From: Siniperca chuatsi
Taxonomy: Eukaryota > Chordata > Actinopteri > Centrarchiformes > Sinipercidae
Reading direction: 5' to 3'
Length of the DNA stretch: 64,000 bases
Assembly (NCBI RefSeq): GCF_020085105.1
Contig: NC_058055.1
Span: 17,860,822 to 17,924,821 of the forward strand
Part shown: positions 12,562 through 27,415 of the stretch, piece by piece
Layout: each line of letters begins with the position of its first letter
How positions within the stretch are numbered: the first letter of the stretch is position 1
The notes under the pieces: model-generated
The model's input: the letters and a program-made list of their open reading frames with translations, nothing else
What the model was told of the DNA's origin: nothing
Database searches by the model: none
Translations under genes and position numbers: made by a program

Positions 12562-13063
12562 CTGTAAATGTTCCTGACTCTTCTGTCTTTTCAAATCTGA
12601 AACTTTACTGAGTAAAAAAAGTAAATAAATAAATTCCACATAAATTTACCCAAATTTATCCAAGCACCTGAAGTATCCTGTCTGTCTGCACATCATTAAT
12701 CTGAAGTGTCCTTCAATAATATTCAACCTGTTTTTTACGATTGGTAACGTATTGCTCAGTACTGAGTTAACTTCTTCACACACAGTCAGCACAACAGCAG
12801 TCAGTGTGGACTAAATAGTGGATCACTTTTCATTGCTTTGACACAAAATAAATTCAATGACCACATCTTTCAAATTCATGAACTGTTTTCTCACTTAGAC
12901 TCAACTACCACCAAAAAACCTCTGTATTTATACTACATTTTGCACATTCACATACTATTGTAAAAACTGTTAAATTTATGTTCAAAATCTAGCATAACAC
13001 AATTTACTGTAAATTAGACTGCAATTTGTTACATTCTGCTACACCTACATCTAAAAAATAAAA

Positions 13064-13533
13064 ATGCATAAACTCCTAATTGGGACATACGACACTGAGT
13101 GCCTCATTTCTTTCCTTGATGACTTCTATGAAAGACTTGTGCCAGGTGAGGAAAGGAGGCAAGTGAGGCAGAATCCACAACATTTTGCAATTGTATGGGA
13201 CAATGTGACGTTTCATCATCTATTCCAGTCACAGAGTGGTTTACAGCCCATCCCAGGATGATGTCACATTTCCTTCCACCTTACTCTCCATTCCTCAACC
13301 CCACAGAGGAATTATTTTCCTCATGGAGGTGGAAAGTTTATGACCACCAGCCACATGATCAGATGTTCCTCCTGGATGCAATGGATGTTGGATGTCTAGA
13401 CATATCTGCAGAAGATAGCCAGGGATGGATCAGGCATGCAAAAAGATTATTTCCCAGGTGTATTGCAAGAGAGGACATAAGGTGTGATGTGGATGAGAAC
13501 TTGTGGCCAAATGCAGAAAGCAGGATTGACTAG
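13064..13533 (+). pseudogene. IS630-like DDE transposase remnant (frameshifted)
   Basis: Two overlapping frames together give the C-terminal part of an IS630/Tc1-type DDE_3 transposase. The first (from 13064) shows CLISFLDDFYERLVPGEER and then FAIVWDNVTFHH, with the second catalytic Asp. The second (to the stop at 13533) shows FLPPYSPFLNPTEELF with the catalytic Glu, then SSWRWKVYDHQPHDQ and a conserved tail including DENLWPNAE. A single-base indel near 13215-13225 separates them, so no single frame encodes the domain. The DNA-binding domain and the first catalytic Asp are not visible. No terminal inverted repeats could be assigned. Proteins with this C-terminus are common in fish genomes. 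The ATG at 13064 is incidental rather than a true start. Confidence 0.8.
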
Positions 13534-14610
13534 CATTGTTGTATTTCTACATCTGTAGCTCTCCTATACACGTATGTATGGTGAATATGTACAGTTTTGT
13601 ATTTCATTACTGGAATTACCTTAGTTACATTTTGTGCACTCGGAATTACTAAGGTAAAAAAAGAAAGCCTATTAAAGCATATTGTAGCATTTCTAATTAA
13701 TTTGTGTGAAATATACTGTAAGGTAGCACAATCCATGTAATAAAGAAGTGTCCTTCTTTTTGTTGTAATGGGATTTATTATCTATTTAAGCTTACTATTG
13801 GGTTACCAACTGTAAAAACCCTCCCTGTAAACTAGAACAGGATATCTCAAACCAAGAAACTGTTTGAGAATCTGTGATTGAATTACATTACACCTGTTAC
13901 TGGCTCAAGTGAAATATTCAACTGCTAATCTGTGTGGGATTCAGTTTTCTTCTCGCCACCTACATGTACTCATAAGCTGATTAATCCTTGAAAATGATAA
14001 AATGGTTGTGCGTGTGTGTGTGTGAGAGAGAGAGAGTTCTACAGAGGGAGAGAGTTGAAATATGAAAGCTGGTTTCCATCAATCAGCATGATAGCAGGAT
14101 ACTAGCCCCCACCAGTAAATAGATTACCTTATCATAGCTCTCTGAATGAGTGTGTGTGTGCTTGTGACAGTTGTCACTTAGAGTTATGACCAGATAATTT
14201 TCCTTGCAGGTTGGTGGTTACTATAAGCTGATCTTGTTCACCTGTCCATATCTCTCACTTTTCTCTTCCTCAGTTATACACGTGAGACATTTTACTTGTG
14301 GTAATTTGGGTGAACCGACCTTTAACACCTTCCATTTCCCTTTTTTTTATTTAAAGCAGTTTTGTTATAAAGCTTGAGCTTACTAACTTTTACAGTAAAT
14401 AAATCTAAATATCATATTAAAAAAACTACAAAAAACTTAAAGGCAGTCTGTAACTGTAAACAAAGAGCTGACTATCAAGTTGTGCAACATTACATCAAAA
14501 TGTTAATATCAGGCTATTAGCTTTATATTAACATGTTAACATCATATTCACTTTGCGGAACATTGCAACACCCAAGAGACTGCAATAAGAGGTTTCTGAT
14601 TTGGGACTGA
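13534..14610. other. non-coding stretch
   Basis: No gene is recognised. A short mixed TG/GA microsatellite lies at about 14010-14036 and a MITE-like right end, TGAACCGACCTTTAA, at 14311-14325; no left partner was found for the latter. Confidence 0.5.
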
Positions 14611-14618
14611 GTCGTTAC

Positions 14619-15395
14619 CAGGGCTGAACTGGGAATGAAAAATGGCAACAATACTCATCTTTTAAATATATTTTTATTTATAACTAACTTAGTAAAATGT
14701 TAATATTATACTATAATGTTAGTATAGTATGAATACATTAATTATATAATCCTTGTGCAAGAAAAATGGTTAGTCTCTAATTTGAAGTACTAACTTGTTA
14801 ATAATCATAATCATTCATGCAACATTTCGAAAGTTTACTGTAGCGCGTCAAACTATTTTTAATGTCCCACTCCATCCAGGCTATTGGTTGGTTTGTGAAA
14901 AGTGACATTGATGACTAACAATTGAACTGGTAGCCAATCCCTGGGCTCATTGGGCTGCTCTCTCTGCTGCCAGTGCCTTCAAGCTCACTAAGCTGAGATG
15001 ACTCTTGAATGAGATGACTTTAAAACATTTGGCTGCATCAGCCTCAAAGGTATTCAACTCTTCTTTCTCAGCTTTTTAGCACCACATTTACGTTTTTTTT
15101 CTTGTTTGTCCATCTTGCTCCACTCTACTCAATTCATTCAACTAGACCAAAAGTAATTGGCTGAGAGAGAGAGAGAGGCTGACAGATGACAGTTGTTGGG
15201 TATTAACCCAACCGAAGTGGTCCGGCAGTTATTGGGCCAGGTCAGTGTCAAGAAAAAAAAAAAAAAAAAAAACAGTAGGCTGATCTACCTGTTTTATGGG
15301 CTGGTCCAAAATGCAAAAAGACAGTTGTGTCACCCAAAAGGCATGTCGGCCCACCGGGAAAGTGCCCGGTCTGCCAGATGGCCAGTCCAGCCCTG
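14619..15395. mobile_element. non-autonomous hAT element, 777 bp, with 8-bp TSD
   Basis: The left end reads CAGGGCTGAACTGG (14619-14632) and the right end CCAGTCCAGCCCTG (15382-15395). These are 14-bp inverted repeats with one mismatch. The octamer GTCGTTAC stands immediately outside both ends (14611-14618 and 15396-15403), a perfect 8-bp target-site duplication. An 8-bp duplication with CAGGG-type ends is the signature of the hAT superfamily. The interior has no transposase frame and includes a 20-base poly(A) tract at about 15253-15272, so the element would need a transposase supplied in trans. Confidence 0.9.
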
Positions 15396-15429
15396 GTCGT
15401 TACATGTCTAAAGTCTACAGACGAGTCTA

Positions 15430-15900
15430 CAGCCATGCCAGCAGCTCTGAGTTAATGCTACTGTAACATCAGCATGCTACCATGTTTACAGTGACAATGC
15501 TAACATACTGATGGTATGCAGGTATAATGTTCACCATCTTAGATTGTTGTGTTATCACGCTGCTAGCACTAAACACAAAGTACAGCTGAGGCTGATGGGA
15601 ATGTCATTAGTTTTGCCGGTATTTAGTCATAAACCAAAGTATTGAACACACTGAAAGCTGAAAGCTGTTGAGCTGATGAAAAGTGATTACAATTCCTCCT
15701 TAGGAGGACATGAATGTCTGTACCAAATTTCACTGCAGTCCATTCAATTGTTGTTGAGATATTTCATTCAAAACCACAAATGTGAACCTCATGGGGGCAA
15801 TAGAGGACCCCTGGGGACCATGAATGTCTGTACAATATGTCATGATAATCAGTCCAATAGTCTTTGAGATATTTCAGCCTGGACTCCAGAACAATGTTGC
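15430..15900 (+). repeat. dispersed fish repeat, family R2, plus copy
   Basis: Blocks include CAGCATGCTACCATG, AGCACTAAACACAAAGTACA, GACATGAATGTCTGTACCAA and TTGTTGAGATATTTCA, the last two repeated in variant form about 110 bp apart within the copy. The same family occurs in reverse at 38614-39270. It is non-coding; its class is not known to me. Confidence 0.7.
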
Positions 15901-17072
15901 TAGAGTGACTACAAATCTAATGGTGTTGACGTCCTCAGACTATAGTTCTATTTGAGTCAACATTCAAAACCTTTAATAAAGCTCAGTAGTATCTTTTAGC
16001 ATCCTGGGACTATGACCTGGGTTATTTCCCTTGCCAATTACATTTTAACGTGATGTGAGTGAAGCTGATGAACAAGATGGGCTGGATGTGTTAGTTTAAA
16101 GTGGCCTACTTGTAAATCGTTAGCTATGTATAGCTATTTTATTATGCATGTTCTCCCCCGGTGCAATGTGGTGTGCTGTGCCATTAACAACAAACATTAC
16201 ATTCCAGCAAGTTTAGTTTAGACTTTCTCTCTCTAATGGAAAACTTTCCAGAGATGATCTGACTTGTCCTGATTTGACACACCTCACCAATCTGAGAACA
16301 TTAAAACAAATACTGAAGATAATGTGAGACTATTGAGGCCCAGATCTCCCCGTATGAGACGTCTAATCAAAACATAGTCTCCAGAGTGTGAACAAGTACG
16401 GGAGGTTATAAATAAACCAGAACCAAACTGCCTGTCTTTCTTCAAACACAGCCCAGGCTGGGATCGCGCAAGCGTGTCCAATCTAGAGTGCCTAGGCGAT
16501 ACAAACATCTTTTGAGGATGACATGTCAGTCAAATGAACAGGAAAACAATGGAGAGCGATGAGGCATGGAGGAGACCGACTGGTTGAGGTGTCATTCACT
16601 GCACAGAGGATACACGCACATATACAAGACGCTAATGCACACATGTGGAAATGTATATATTGACACCCACAAATGTATTTACACAGGTGGTGTACATGCC
16701 CAACCGCAGATAAATGGACACAAAGATCTAAATAATTTTACCCAGAAGCGATATCCAACTCATACAGTACATGTGTGCCATACCATTCATTCACACACGC
16801 AAATAGTGAGAGGAATGGTGATTCACTTCATGGATGCTGACAAAAGTAGCCTTCAGAAGAAAACAAAATCTGAAAGAAATGGAAAAGAGAGGGTGGGAAA
16901 AGACACAGGGCCAGGTAAAGAAGAAATAATATTTAGACAAACAAGCAAAGGCAGCAAAGAAGCAAACACCCTTCAAGAGAGAGATTGACTGTGAGAGAGT
17001 TTTGCTTTGGCTCCCACTCAATGGGACACCAGCAAACATCAGTCTGTCAGTGGCAACAGCAGGGCAGGAGCA

Positions 17073-17075
<3 letters not shown>

Positions 17076-17116
<41 letters not shown>
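17076..17116. repeat. (GT)n microsatellite
   Basis: About 20 uninterrupted GT units. Confidence 0.95.
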
Positions 17117-17118
<2 letters not shown>

Positions 17119-19927
17119 TCCGTTTGTGCATATGCATGGGTGCAGTGTATTGTACTACTTGTATATGCGATCTCAGCTTGGACTAAAAACTCTCTTGGTA
17201 ACGTTGTTTGTGGTCAAGGTAAGTCTGGCCCCAGGCAGGCCCTGTGGAAAACTGGAAAATAAATGACTTGCTCCATCTCCCAGCCAACACCTACATCAGT
17301 CATCCTTTCATTGGTACTATGAAGCTAAAAACTGTACAATAATAGAGAGAGACAAAGTAAAGGACAGAAAAGTGACAGGGGAGACCAAAAGAATAGACAG
17401 GAAGAAAGACTGTGATAAAAATAGCAAGACAGAAACAGATAGACAAAGACAGACAGACAACTATTTATGTAAAAGAGAGGTGAGAGCTTTCTTTCTTCTC
17501 AGAGTTTCATTGACAATCTGAAAAGGGGAAAAAGTTAACATTTCAAAGTTGACATCTGGTGGAACAATGTGTAAAAAGGGATGAGCAGGCAAGGATGAGA
17601 AAGAAAGAAGACAAGGACAGAGGCACAGACAGGTAGAAGAACAGAGACTCAGTGTGAAATCAAATGCAGGAAAAACAAATGACAGCCAAAGTATATGGAG
17701 CTCCTCAGATCTTACACATGACAGACAGGAAGGTGAGAACACATGGATATTAGTGTATTTAAGGCATTGATATGTTCACATTGTTGAGCTCAATTCCTCT
17801 GCCTCCCTCTGCCTCCCAGTGGTGATAACAGCAACTCTTTTGGACCTTGTGGTGAGATTTATTTTAGTGTTTCAAATTCTACACAGTGCAAGAGTTTCTT
17901 CCTTCTCACAACTTGTTTCTTTCTCATCACAACTGGGGTTTATGCTAAAATAAAGATGAGTGACTAGCTGACTAACTTGTACTTTGAACAAAGTATCATG
18001 CGTTAAGACAAGTTCTGGTTTGGTACCAGAGTGTGTCGACCTTCGAACATCCTCCTCTTTAATTCTACAACTGTCAGCTGTTTAGACTGGCATACACACT
18101 ATGTAGCCTTGTTAACTGTGTCTCGGCGACACACATCAGTTCTTTTTGAGATGACAAGAGCAGAGAATGATGTGTGGTGAATGATGCACTGCTGTATAGG
18201 TCAGATCTGGAAGATGAAACAGATAACTTGTGTGTGTGTGTGTTTATAAACTTCTGATTAGCAACATGCTAACTACATGAGATGCTGCTACTACAGTATT
18301 TGTACTAATTTTAGTTGCTAAACAAAGTTTACCCAATAGTACTGCTGCTCACAGTAACTACTTAAACGTGTTGCAAAATACCATGAAATAAAATGAAACG
18401 AGTGAATATGTTCGGAAACAGCTATTTAAAGGATCGCAAAAGGTCTCAAAACAATAGTCAGGTGCTCATATGAACAGCGAAACAGGTTTTGCTTGCCCTA
18501 ATCATTCCTCCTGTTCATACCAGCTATTAAAAGCAAACCATACCTGATTATTGTTTTAAGACTGAGCTGAAAAATTGTGAACCTAATTAAATTTGACTTT
18601 TATTGCTGTCACCCATATTTTTCATTTAAAAATCTCCCACAGTTGCTCCAGATGTACATGTAAACACACATATTGTTATGTCTGGCCTTGCAAGACTGCA
18701 CTACCTGCTCCACTGTTCATGACAAATGTAGCTGAATGGAGAGAATGTTGCACCAAAGGCTTTGTGGTCTATTTTCCACTGGAGACAACCATGCCAGAAA
18801 TATGGATTTTGCCCTGGTACTGCAAGACATTTTAGACTAATGCTTCCATGAAATGCCCTGCCCTGTAATTTATTACAAAGAAACCACCTTTCCCCCTCAC
18901 TATGCCAATCCTATCCACAGAAGGTGGGTGAAGTATAAGAAATGGAGGAGAAGTAATGTCTAGGAATTAGATGAAGTTGGGAGGAAGGGATAATAGAAGG
19001 ATGGCATAAAAGAAAATAAAAAAGGCCAATTGTAACCAGTAATTAAAATACAAATTTGCAAGCTGATGATGGGTGCGCCCTGCTTGAATGTTGATATTAA
19101 CAGCACAGCAAGGTCATTCAAATGAGCACTAACACCTCTGAAGGAAAAAAATCACTTAAATAACTTAAAAATAAATAGTGTGTAAAAAATTATTTTCAAA
19201 ACAAATGTCCTTGAGCAGCCTTATCTCCTCTCTTTCTGAACACGATCACATCACTGCAGCAGCTTAACCCTGATTAGCCATTTAAAGGGGAATCTAAGTA
19301 GTTATAGCTGCTCTGGCTAAAATTAGACTGCTGTGTAAAAGTGCAAGTTAGATGGCATTGTCTTATTGGCTTACTGGGCTGTGTGATGCATATAAAGCAT
19401 TATCATAAATTTGTTTCCCCTTACAATTACAGCTGCTTATGTATTCTTTTTTCTGTTATTTTTCAAATAAAATGCAAATCAGAGTGACCAGAGTTGGCAA
19501 TAATATCCAGGATAGATATAATGTGAGTATAAACAGGGGTTATCCCAAAGTAATTGATTTAAAACATGAACTCATGTAAGAGTTTGCAAGAGTGATTTGT
19601 GGCACACCAATTTTCTTTTATTTAATTTTAGTCCATTATTTTGATCCCATTGGGCTTCAGTGCAATGTTCTGTACTGCATCCAGGACTACATACTGATTT
19701 TTTTTAACTGAAATTCAAATCTTACACTACAGGGATTATCATTCCTTTGAGATATTTTCTGTTTCGATCAGGACAGTAGGAACACGAGTAGGAAAATAGA
19801 ACAGGAAAAAAAGTTTTGGTGACATGGCAAGGTGAGGGTACTATTCATTTCAACAGCCAAGGTCAGGAATATGACAAATTTTGGTGCAGAAACCAGTTTG
19901 TGGATAATGACATAATTCATCACCTTT

Positions 19928-19929
<2 letters not shown>

Positions 19930-19966
<37 letters not shown>
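19930..19966. repeat. (CT)n microsatellite
   Basis: About 18 uninterrupted CT units. Confidence 0.95.
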
Positions 19967-19971
<5 letters not shown>

Positions 19972-20734
19972 ACAGGACCATATCTTGGGGAATAGTTTGG
20001 ATGAAATAAGCATCCAGACACGATTAGAAAGCTTTTTACAACACACTGAGCCAGTTTTCTCACAATACTGGAGACAAACTTAGAAAATATATTTATGACA
20101 TCAGTTTACATTATGAGTCATTTCAATCCAGTAAACATTTCATCTTACTTGCTTTCGTACACTTTGCAAAATCATTTTTATTAGCTTTAGATAATGTATA
20201 GAGTAGAGTGTACATTTTGTTGTACATACCAATACCTACAAAAATGTAGATACAAGGGAAAAAGACAAGAGGTTAGGAAATTAGAAATAAATTAGTATAG
20301 TAATATTAGCTTTTTTAAAAATTACAGAATAGCTTTTGAATAATTTCAGATATGGTAATACTGTTATTGGGTAACAAAACATTTATGTGAAACATGCAGT
20401 AACACTACTGGTTAAAGAAAAGAGTTGGGGTATAATATTTTTAAAATCATATTCAGTGCGATTTGAAGATGTGGTATATGTGGATGTTTTTAAATCTCAG
20501 AAAGCTCGGAAGTTAGTTATCTTTTTTTCGGGTTTTAAGCCCAATGCAATATGACACATACCTAGCAGGTAAGCTAACTGGTATAGATGAAGGTCACTGT
20601 CTGAAAAAGAGAAAAACAGGAGAGTATGTGCAAGTACGTAGCTTTTTATTTGAAAAAGTTAACTGCAATAATTACTGTTACTTATGTTATTAATGTCTCC
20701 AGCAGTGGAGAATACCCTCTCCACTTGAGTCTAC

Positions 20735-20780
20735 GCCTGTCATATGAAATGTGCTATATAAATAAACTTGACTTGACTTG
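20735..20780 (+). mobile_element. LINE 3' tail
   Basis: The sequence GTGCTATATAAATAAAC followed by TTGACTTGACTTG is the 3' terminus typical of L2-like LINEs in fish: a conserved stem segment, AATAAA, and a short tandem tail. Only the tail is recognisable. Confidence 0.6.
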
Positions 20781-20919
20781 TATTGACTCTCCGCTGTAAC
20801 ACTAGTGCCAGGGAAACTCATTGTGATCTAGAACGCTGTATACACCTGATCAGTGTTGGCAGAAGTTTTGTGTGTTGGTTGGCTGGTGTTTTAGATCAAT
20901 GAGTGATCCTGTTCAAACG

Positions 20920-22471
20920 AATGCTTTAAATGTAAACTTAAAACCTATCTCCTTAGCCTGGCTTTTGATTAGCATGTTTTATGGCCATTATTTATTTGAT
21001 ACAATCATTTGTTTTATTGTGTAACCCTTTTGTTAACCCTAGGGGTTAATTTCAATGCTATGTTAAATAAGAAAACCCTGGGTTCCCGGCAGTTGAATGG
21101 GGAATTTGGCCGGTGCTTCTTTTCTTTAAATTAAAACAGTTGTAATTTAGCTTCTCTCCTGTACCAATAATTACACAATAAAATTAAAGTAGGAAAAACC
21201 CTTATTTATATTTTTCTTAGAAATTTGTAACTGTGTTAAATGAATTAACTATCTAAAAGAACAATGAAATGCCAGATAACAAATTTAGGAAAAAGGAATA
21301 GCAATGATTTATTATTTTTTTTACTTACTTACTTTATTTTTTAATAAAATTACTTTGTTTTGTTTCAAAGAAAGCACTAAATGACGAAACAAATAATTAA
21401 GTTGTATAGAGAATAGCAAATAACACAAGCTGAAGAGTTCTGTGCGATCTCTCTCACAGTCAACAAGTCTCAATAGATGAACTCACCCACGTCCATCCAA
21501 TGATAATGACGAGGCGATGTTGGAATCACTCACGACACAAACTCACTTTCTCCAGTCCCGTTCAATCCACACGAAACAAAGTCCAGTCGAGATGCATCCA
21601 GTGATGAAATGCAAGAGGTGTCCAGTCCCAAGAATTTAGAACGAGTTCACAACGAACTTCTTCACATCAGTCACTGTTTGCAAATGTAAATGCCTCTATC
21701 TGATGAGAAATCAGCACATACGGAGTTCTCAAACGATCGCGAATAGACTAACAGGAAAAATAAATCACTTTAAGCAGTAAAGCAAAATAAAGTGAATGTT
21801 TCCTATAAACGTTTTCCTTTGCACTTTGGGCCTTACATTACAGAGAATATAACTGGTCTCCAAAATGATGACATGTCTCACGCGATCGAGTCACATGCAG
21901 CTGCTTCTCTCCATGTGCGATGCTCCTCTTCTCCTTCTTTTGCACGTAACTCTGTCATGATGCAACAACAACAATCTAAACATTCATTGGCCATCAACAA
22001 ACACTTGTATTAAACACACTTTCTCACTGGTCATGAACAAAAACAAAAAAATACATAGTTGCATCATATTTTGAAATAAAAACAAAATACATTTTAATTT
22101 GTTGTGTTATTTTTACTACTAACTATATTCAACACAATACACATTTTAGAGGGTCCCTACAATTGTATTTGTGTTTTAAAATGTTTTACTGTCTTATCTG
22201 TTTTATTTGTTATTGTCTTTTATCGTATGTATCGGATTGTACATATCATATTGAATATGTATTTTATTGTTTTTTAAAATGTATTATCTATTTTATTGTT
22301 TTACTTTTTGTAATTTTTTCTCTCGTGTGCATTAGTCTCCAGTTGCTTTACTGCCTATATTTGTTCTGTCTTATTATCAGCTTGTCAGTCATATGTAAAG
22401 CACTTTGAATTGTACGAACCTGCACAAAGGTGCTATACAAATAAAGTTTGATTGATTGATTTTGATTGATT
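20920..22471 (+). mobile_element. L2-like LINE 3' end, split by an insertion
   Basis: The left part (20920-21019) carries a decayed L2 C-terminus (LKTYLLSLAF) and the start of the 3' UTR. The UTR resumes at 22162 and ends at 22471 with GTAAAGCACTTTGAATTG, GTGCTATACAAATAAAG and a TTGATTGATTGAT tail. The 1142 bp between are the LTR-like insertion described separately. The 81-codon frame in the right part is AT-rich UTR, not a protein. Confidence 0.7.
21020..22161. mobile_element. putative solo LTR inserted in an L2-like 3' UTR
   Basis: The insertion starts TGTAACCC and ends TCCCTACA, giving the TG...CA termini of long terminal repeats with a short imperfect inverted repeat. ATTG flanks both sides (21016-21019 and 22162-22165) and would be a 4-bp target duplication. 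Removing the segment joins two halves of a recognisable L2-like 3' UTR, which supports the boundaries. A palindrome TTAACCCTAGGGGTTAA lies near the left end, at 21033-21049. No gag or pol coding is present. A DNA element is the alternative, but no longer inverted repeat is seen. Confidence 0.55.
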
Positions 22472-22573
22472 AGCATTTAGCAGCACAGAGCTGCCGTAGA
22501 CCTTTAGTTTTGTTGATTCTTACTCTTCCTGCTATTCTATTTTTAGTTGTATTTTTTAAGACTTATATAGCAT

Positions 22574-24275
22574 AAACTATTAACTGTTTGTTGACTCTTT
22601 CTTGGTTTACTTCTATGGACCTCAAGACAACTAATGTTTAAATGAGACCTAACCTTATCATTTACAGCATTGTTTGCTGTCACAATCTTAAAATAAAAGA
22701 TTAATCTGGATCGGAAAGTGAATGAGTAGTGATTGTCCCTCATTACTCTCCGTTAACGTGCCCTAGACAAAAGCAACTGAAGCACCCAACAGCTCCAGGT
22801 TGTACTGGAAAGATTCACAAATTAGTGTAAATTTGAAAATGTGAAAAATGGCTTTGCTGAAAAAGAACATTGTGTGCTCAGCAAGCAAAAGGGGTAGTAG
22901 ATTAATAAGAAGCGGGCATCTGACATATGACATAATCGTCTATCCCCTGTCTCTTGCAGACATGCAGCAGGCCAGACAGTTGGGTATAAAGGAGTCAATG
23001 ATAGACAGGTACATGCTTGTGCTTCTTTGGGTTTCCCAAGGCAACACAGGACCTTTTGCATTCTGGCTGCTTTTCTTCCTCATGAAGCACCCTGAAGCCA
23101 TGACATCTGTGAAGGGGGAGGTAGATAAGGTTCTGAAGGAATATGGCAAGGAAGTTCTACATGGTGGCCCTTTGATCAACCTGACCTGTGACATGCTGAT
23201 GAAAATGCCAATCCTGGATAGTGCTGTAGAAGAGACCCTTCGACTCATTGCTGCACCACTCCTCGTCAGGGCAGTGCTCCAGGATATGACTTTCAAGATG
23301 GCTGATGGGTGTGAATACCATATTCGCAAGGGCGATAGAATGGCAGTCTTTCCTTATAGTGCCGTCCACACTGACCCGGAGATCCACCCTGACCCACATT
23401 TGTTCAAATATGACTGCTTTCTGAATCCAGATAGGAGCAGGAAAACTGATTTCTACAAAGCAGGGGAGAAGGTGAGGTATTACAACATGCCCTTTGGTGC
23501 AGGGGTCTCTATGTGTCCTGGGAGATTATTTGCCAACAATGAGCTGAAACAGTTTGTTTTCCTTATGTTGGTCTATTTTGAGTTTGAGCTGAAAATTCCT
23601 GATGAGAAGATATCCGATACTGATGTCAAGCGATTGGGCTTTGGAGCACTTCATCCAATTAGAGACATCCAGTTTCGGTACAGATTCAGATTCTGAACCC
23701 ACGATCACACCATGTTACTTTTTTTAGAGAAAGCATATTTTGATTTTGACTTCTCAGTGAACTTTAGTTTGACGGTTAAGTTTCTTGGAAACATGAGATT
23801 CCACAATGAATATTCCTCTTAATTATCAATCATTATCAGTAATACTATGATATGTATTTTTTATGGCTTGTTTTGCAATATGTCAGAACTTTTGAGATCA
23901 ACACACATTAATATCATGTAAATAAACACTGAAATGAGATTGCTTTGGTGCACCCATGAAACTTCATTACAAAAGTTCCACTCCTAAAATTAAGGATTCA
24001 TAAACTGAATTATTTACCTTCTTATGCTGCCTGTCTATAACCTTGCTGATCATACTGAAAATTCTGGAGATTGTTTTTGCATTTTGTATCACATTCTCAA
24101 GCCATGCAATCATCTTCCTGCACAATAACAATCTGTGGTCACCCTTTGTAAACCCACAGTCATTGTGTTGTGGGTATATCCCAATAATCTGCACCATCTC
24201 TTTGGGTTGGTGGTGGAGGAAATGGGTCATGTTGTGATCATAGCATCACAGCAAATCATACAATGACACAAGATG
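22574..24275 (+). repeat. CYP8B tandem duplication, unit 1
   Basis: The sequence from 22574 is nearly collinear with 24738 onward. Upstream flank 22574-22955 matches 24738-25115, and the coding 3' part plus downstream flank 22961-24275 matches 26187-27415. Similarity ends in the shared text ACAATGACACAAGATG. About 1.07 kb present in unit 2 is missing from unit 1, and 96 bp present in unit 1 is missing from unit 2. The head-to-tail arrangement with shared flanks shows duplication of genomic DNA rather than retroposition. Confidence 0.9.
22848..23696 (+). pseudogene. CYP8B-like P450, copy 1, lacking the N-terminal half
   Basis: From about 22961 the 282-codon frame encodes the C-terminal half of a CYP8B sterol 12-alpha-hydroxylase, an ER-membrane P450 of bile-acid synthesis. 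Visible in order: the I-helix block WVSQGNTGPFAFW (non-acidic, as in CYP7/CYP8 enzymes), the K-helix EETLR (ExxR), FLNPDRSRKTDFYKAG, the haem loop FGAGVSMCPGRLF with the ligand Cys, and the end FRYRFRF. The first 38 codons come from sequence homologous to the upstream non-coding flank of copy 2, so the N-terminal anchor and about 240 residues are gone. The deletion joint reads CTCTTGCAG followed by ACATGCAGCAGG. The frame is otherwise intact, but a half P450 cannot fold as an active enzyme. CYP8B1 is single-exon in mammals, and copy 2 is contiguous here, so a missing upstream exon is unlikely. Confidence 0.85.
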
Positions 24276-24737
24276 TTATTAAGTTATTCATGTTTCTGGC
24301 CACCTGACAAATGTAAGTCCAATATTCACTCTCCTTTTGGCTTTTGTTTGGTCTCCAACCTATTTACTTAGAAATTTGCATTTATTGCATCAACATTTAC
24401 AACTACAATCAAAATACAGAGGGACTATTGTTCTGAACAGCTCTGCCAATGCATCCGGCCTTAAGGTCTCTGTCCCAAACCACTGGGCCACCCCCAGAGC
24501 TGTCAACATCTGCCTCATTCCTGCTTTTGCTCATTCTTCCTCTCTGTCCTTCCCTTCAGTCACCTCTCTCTTCCCCCATGTCCATGAATTTCCTTGCTAT
24601 TATTGCCATCCTCCTTCCATCCACTAGGTGCCCTCGCACTTTTCCACATGTTCCAATTACCTAACTCTCACATCTAGCCACTCCCATCAACCCTGCAGTT
24701 ACCTGATCTTCCCTGCCTACTTTCTCACCATAAAATA
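23697..24737. other. flank and spacer between the CYP8B units
   Basis: Positions 23697-24275 match the downstream flank of copy 2. Positions 24276-24737 have no counterpart in the other unit and include a pyrimidine-rich stretch. A 96-codon frame at 24337-24627 has no recognised motif. No gene is called. Confidence 0.6.

Positions 24738-27415
<2,678 letters not shown>

Larger units (their letters stand above)
11170..13060. other. non-coding stretch with three dinucleotide repeats
   Basis: No gene is recognised. It contains a poly(A) tract at 12210-12225, CA repeats at 12289-12317 and 12425-12458, and a GT repeat at 12536-12561. The 151-codon open frame at 11950-12405 runs through the poly(A) and CA tracts and is not credible as a protein. 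Confidence 0.5.
15901..20734. other. long non-coding stretch
   Basis: No gene is recognised. It holds a (GT)n tract at 17076-17116, a GA-rich region at 17340-17660 (GACA-type units), part of a TTAA-type MITE near 18425-18560 (left-end-like block TTAAAGGAT followed by AATAGTCAGGTGCTCA), and a (CT)n tract at 19930-19966. The 140-codon frame at 16566-16988 is rich in His and Thr from CA-like sequence and has no family signature. Confidence 0.5.

Noticed and set aside
16566..16988. 140-codon frame with many His and Thr residues
   Set aside because: CA-rich sequence produces this composition; no family signature.
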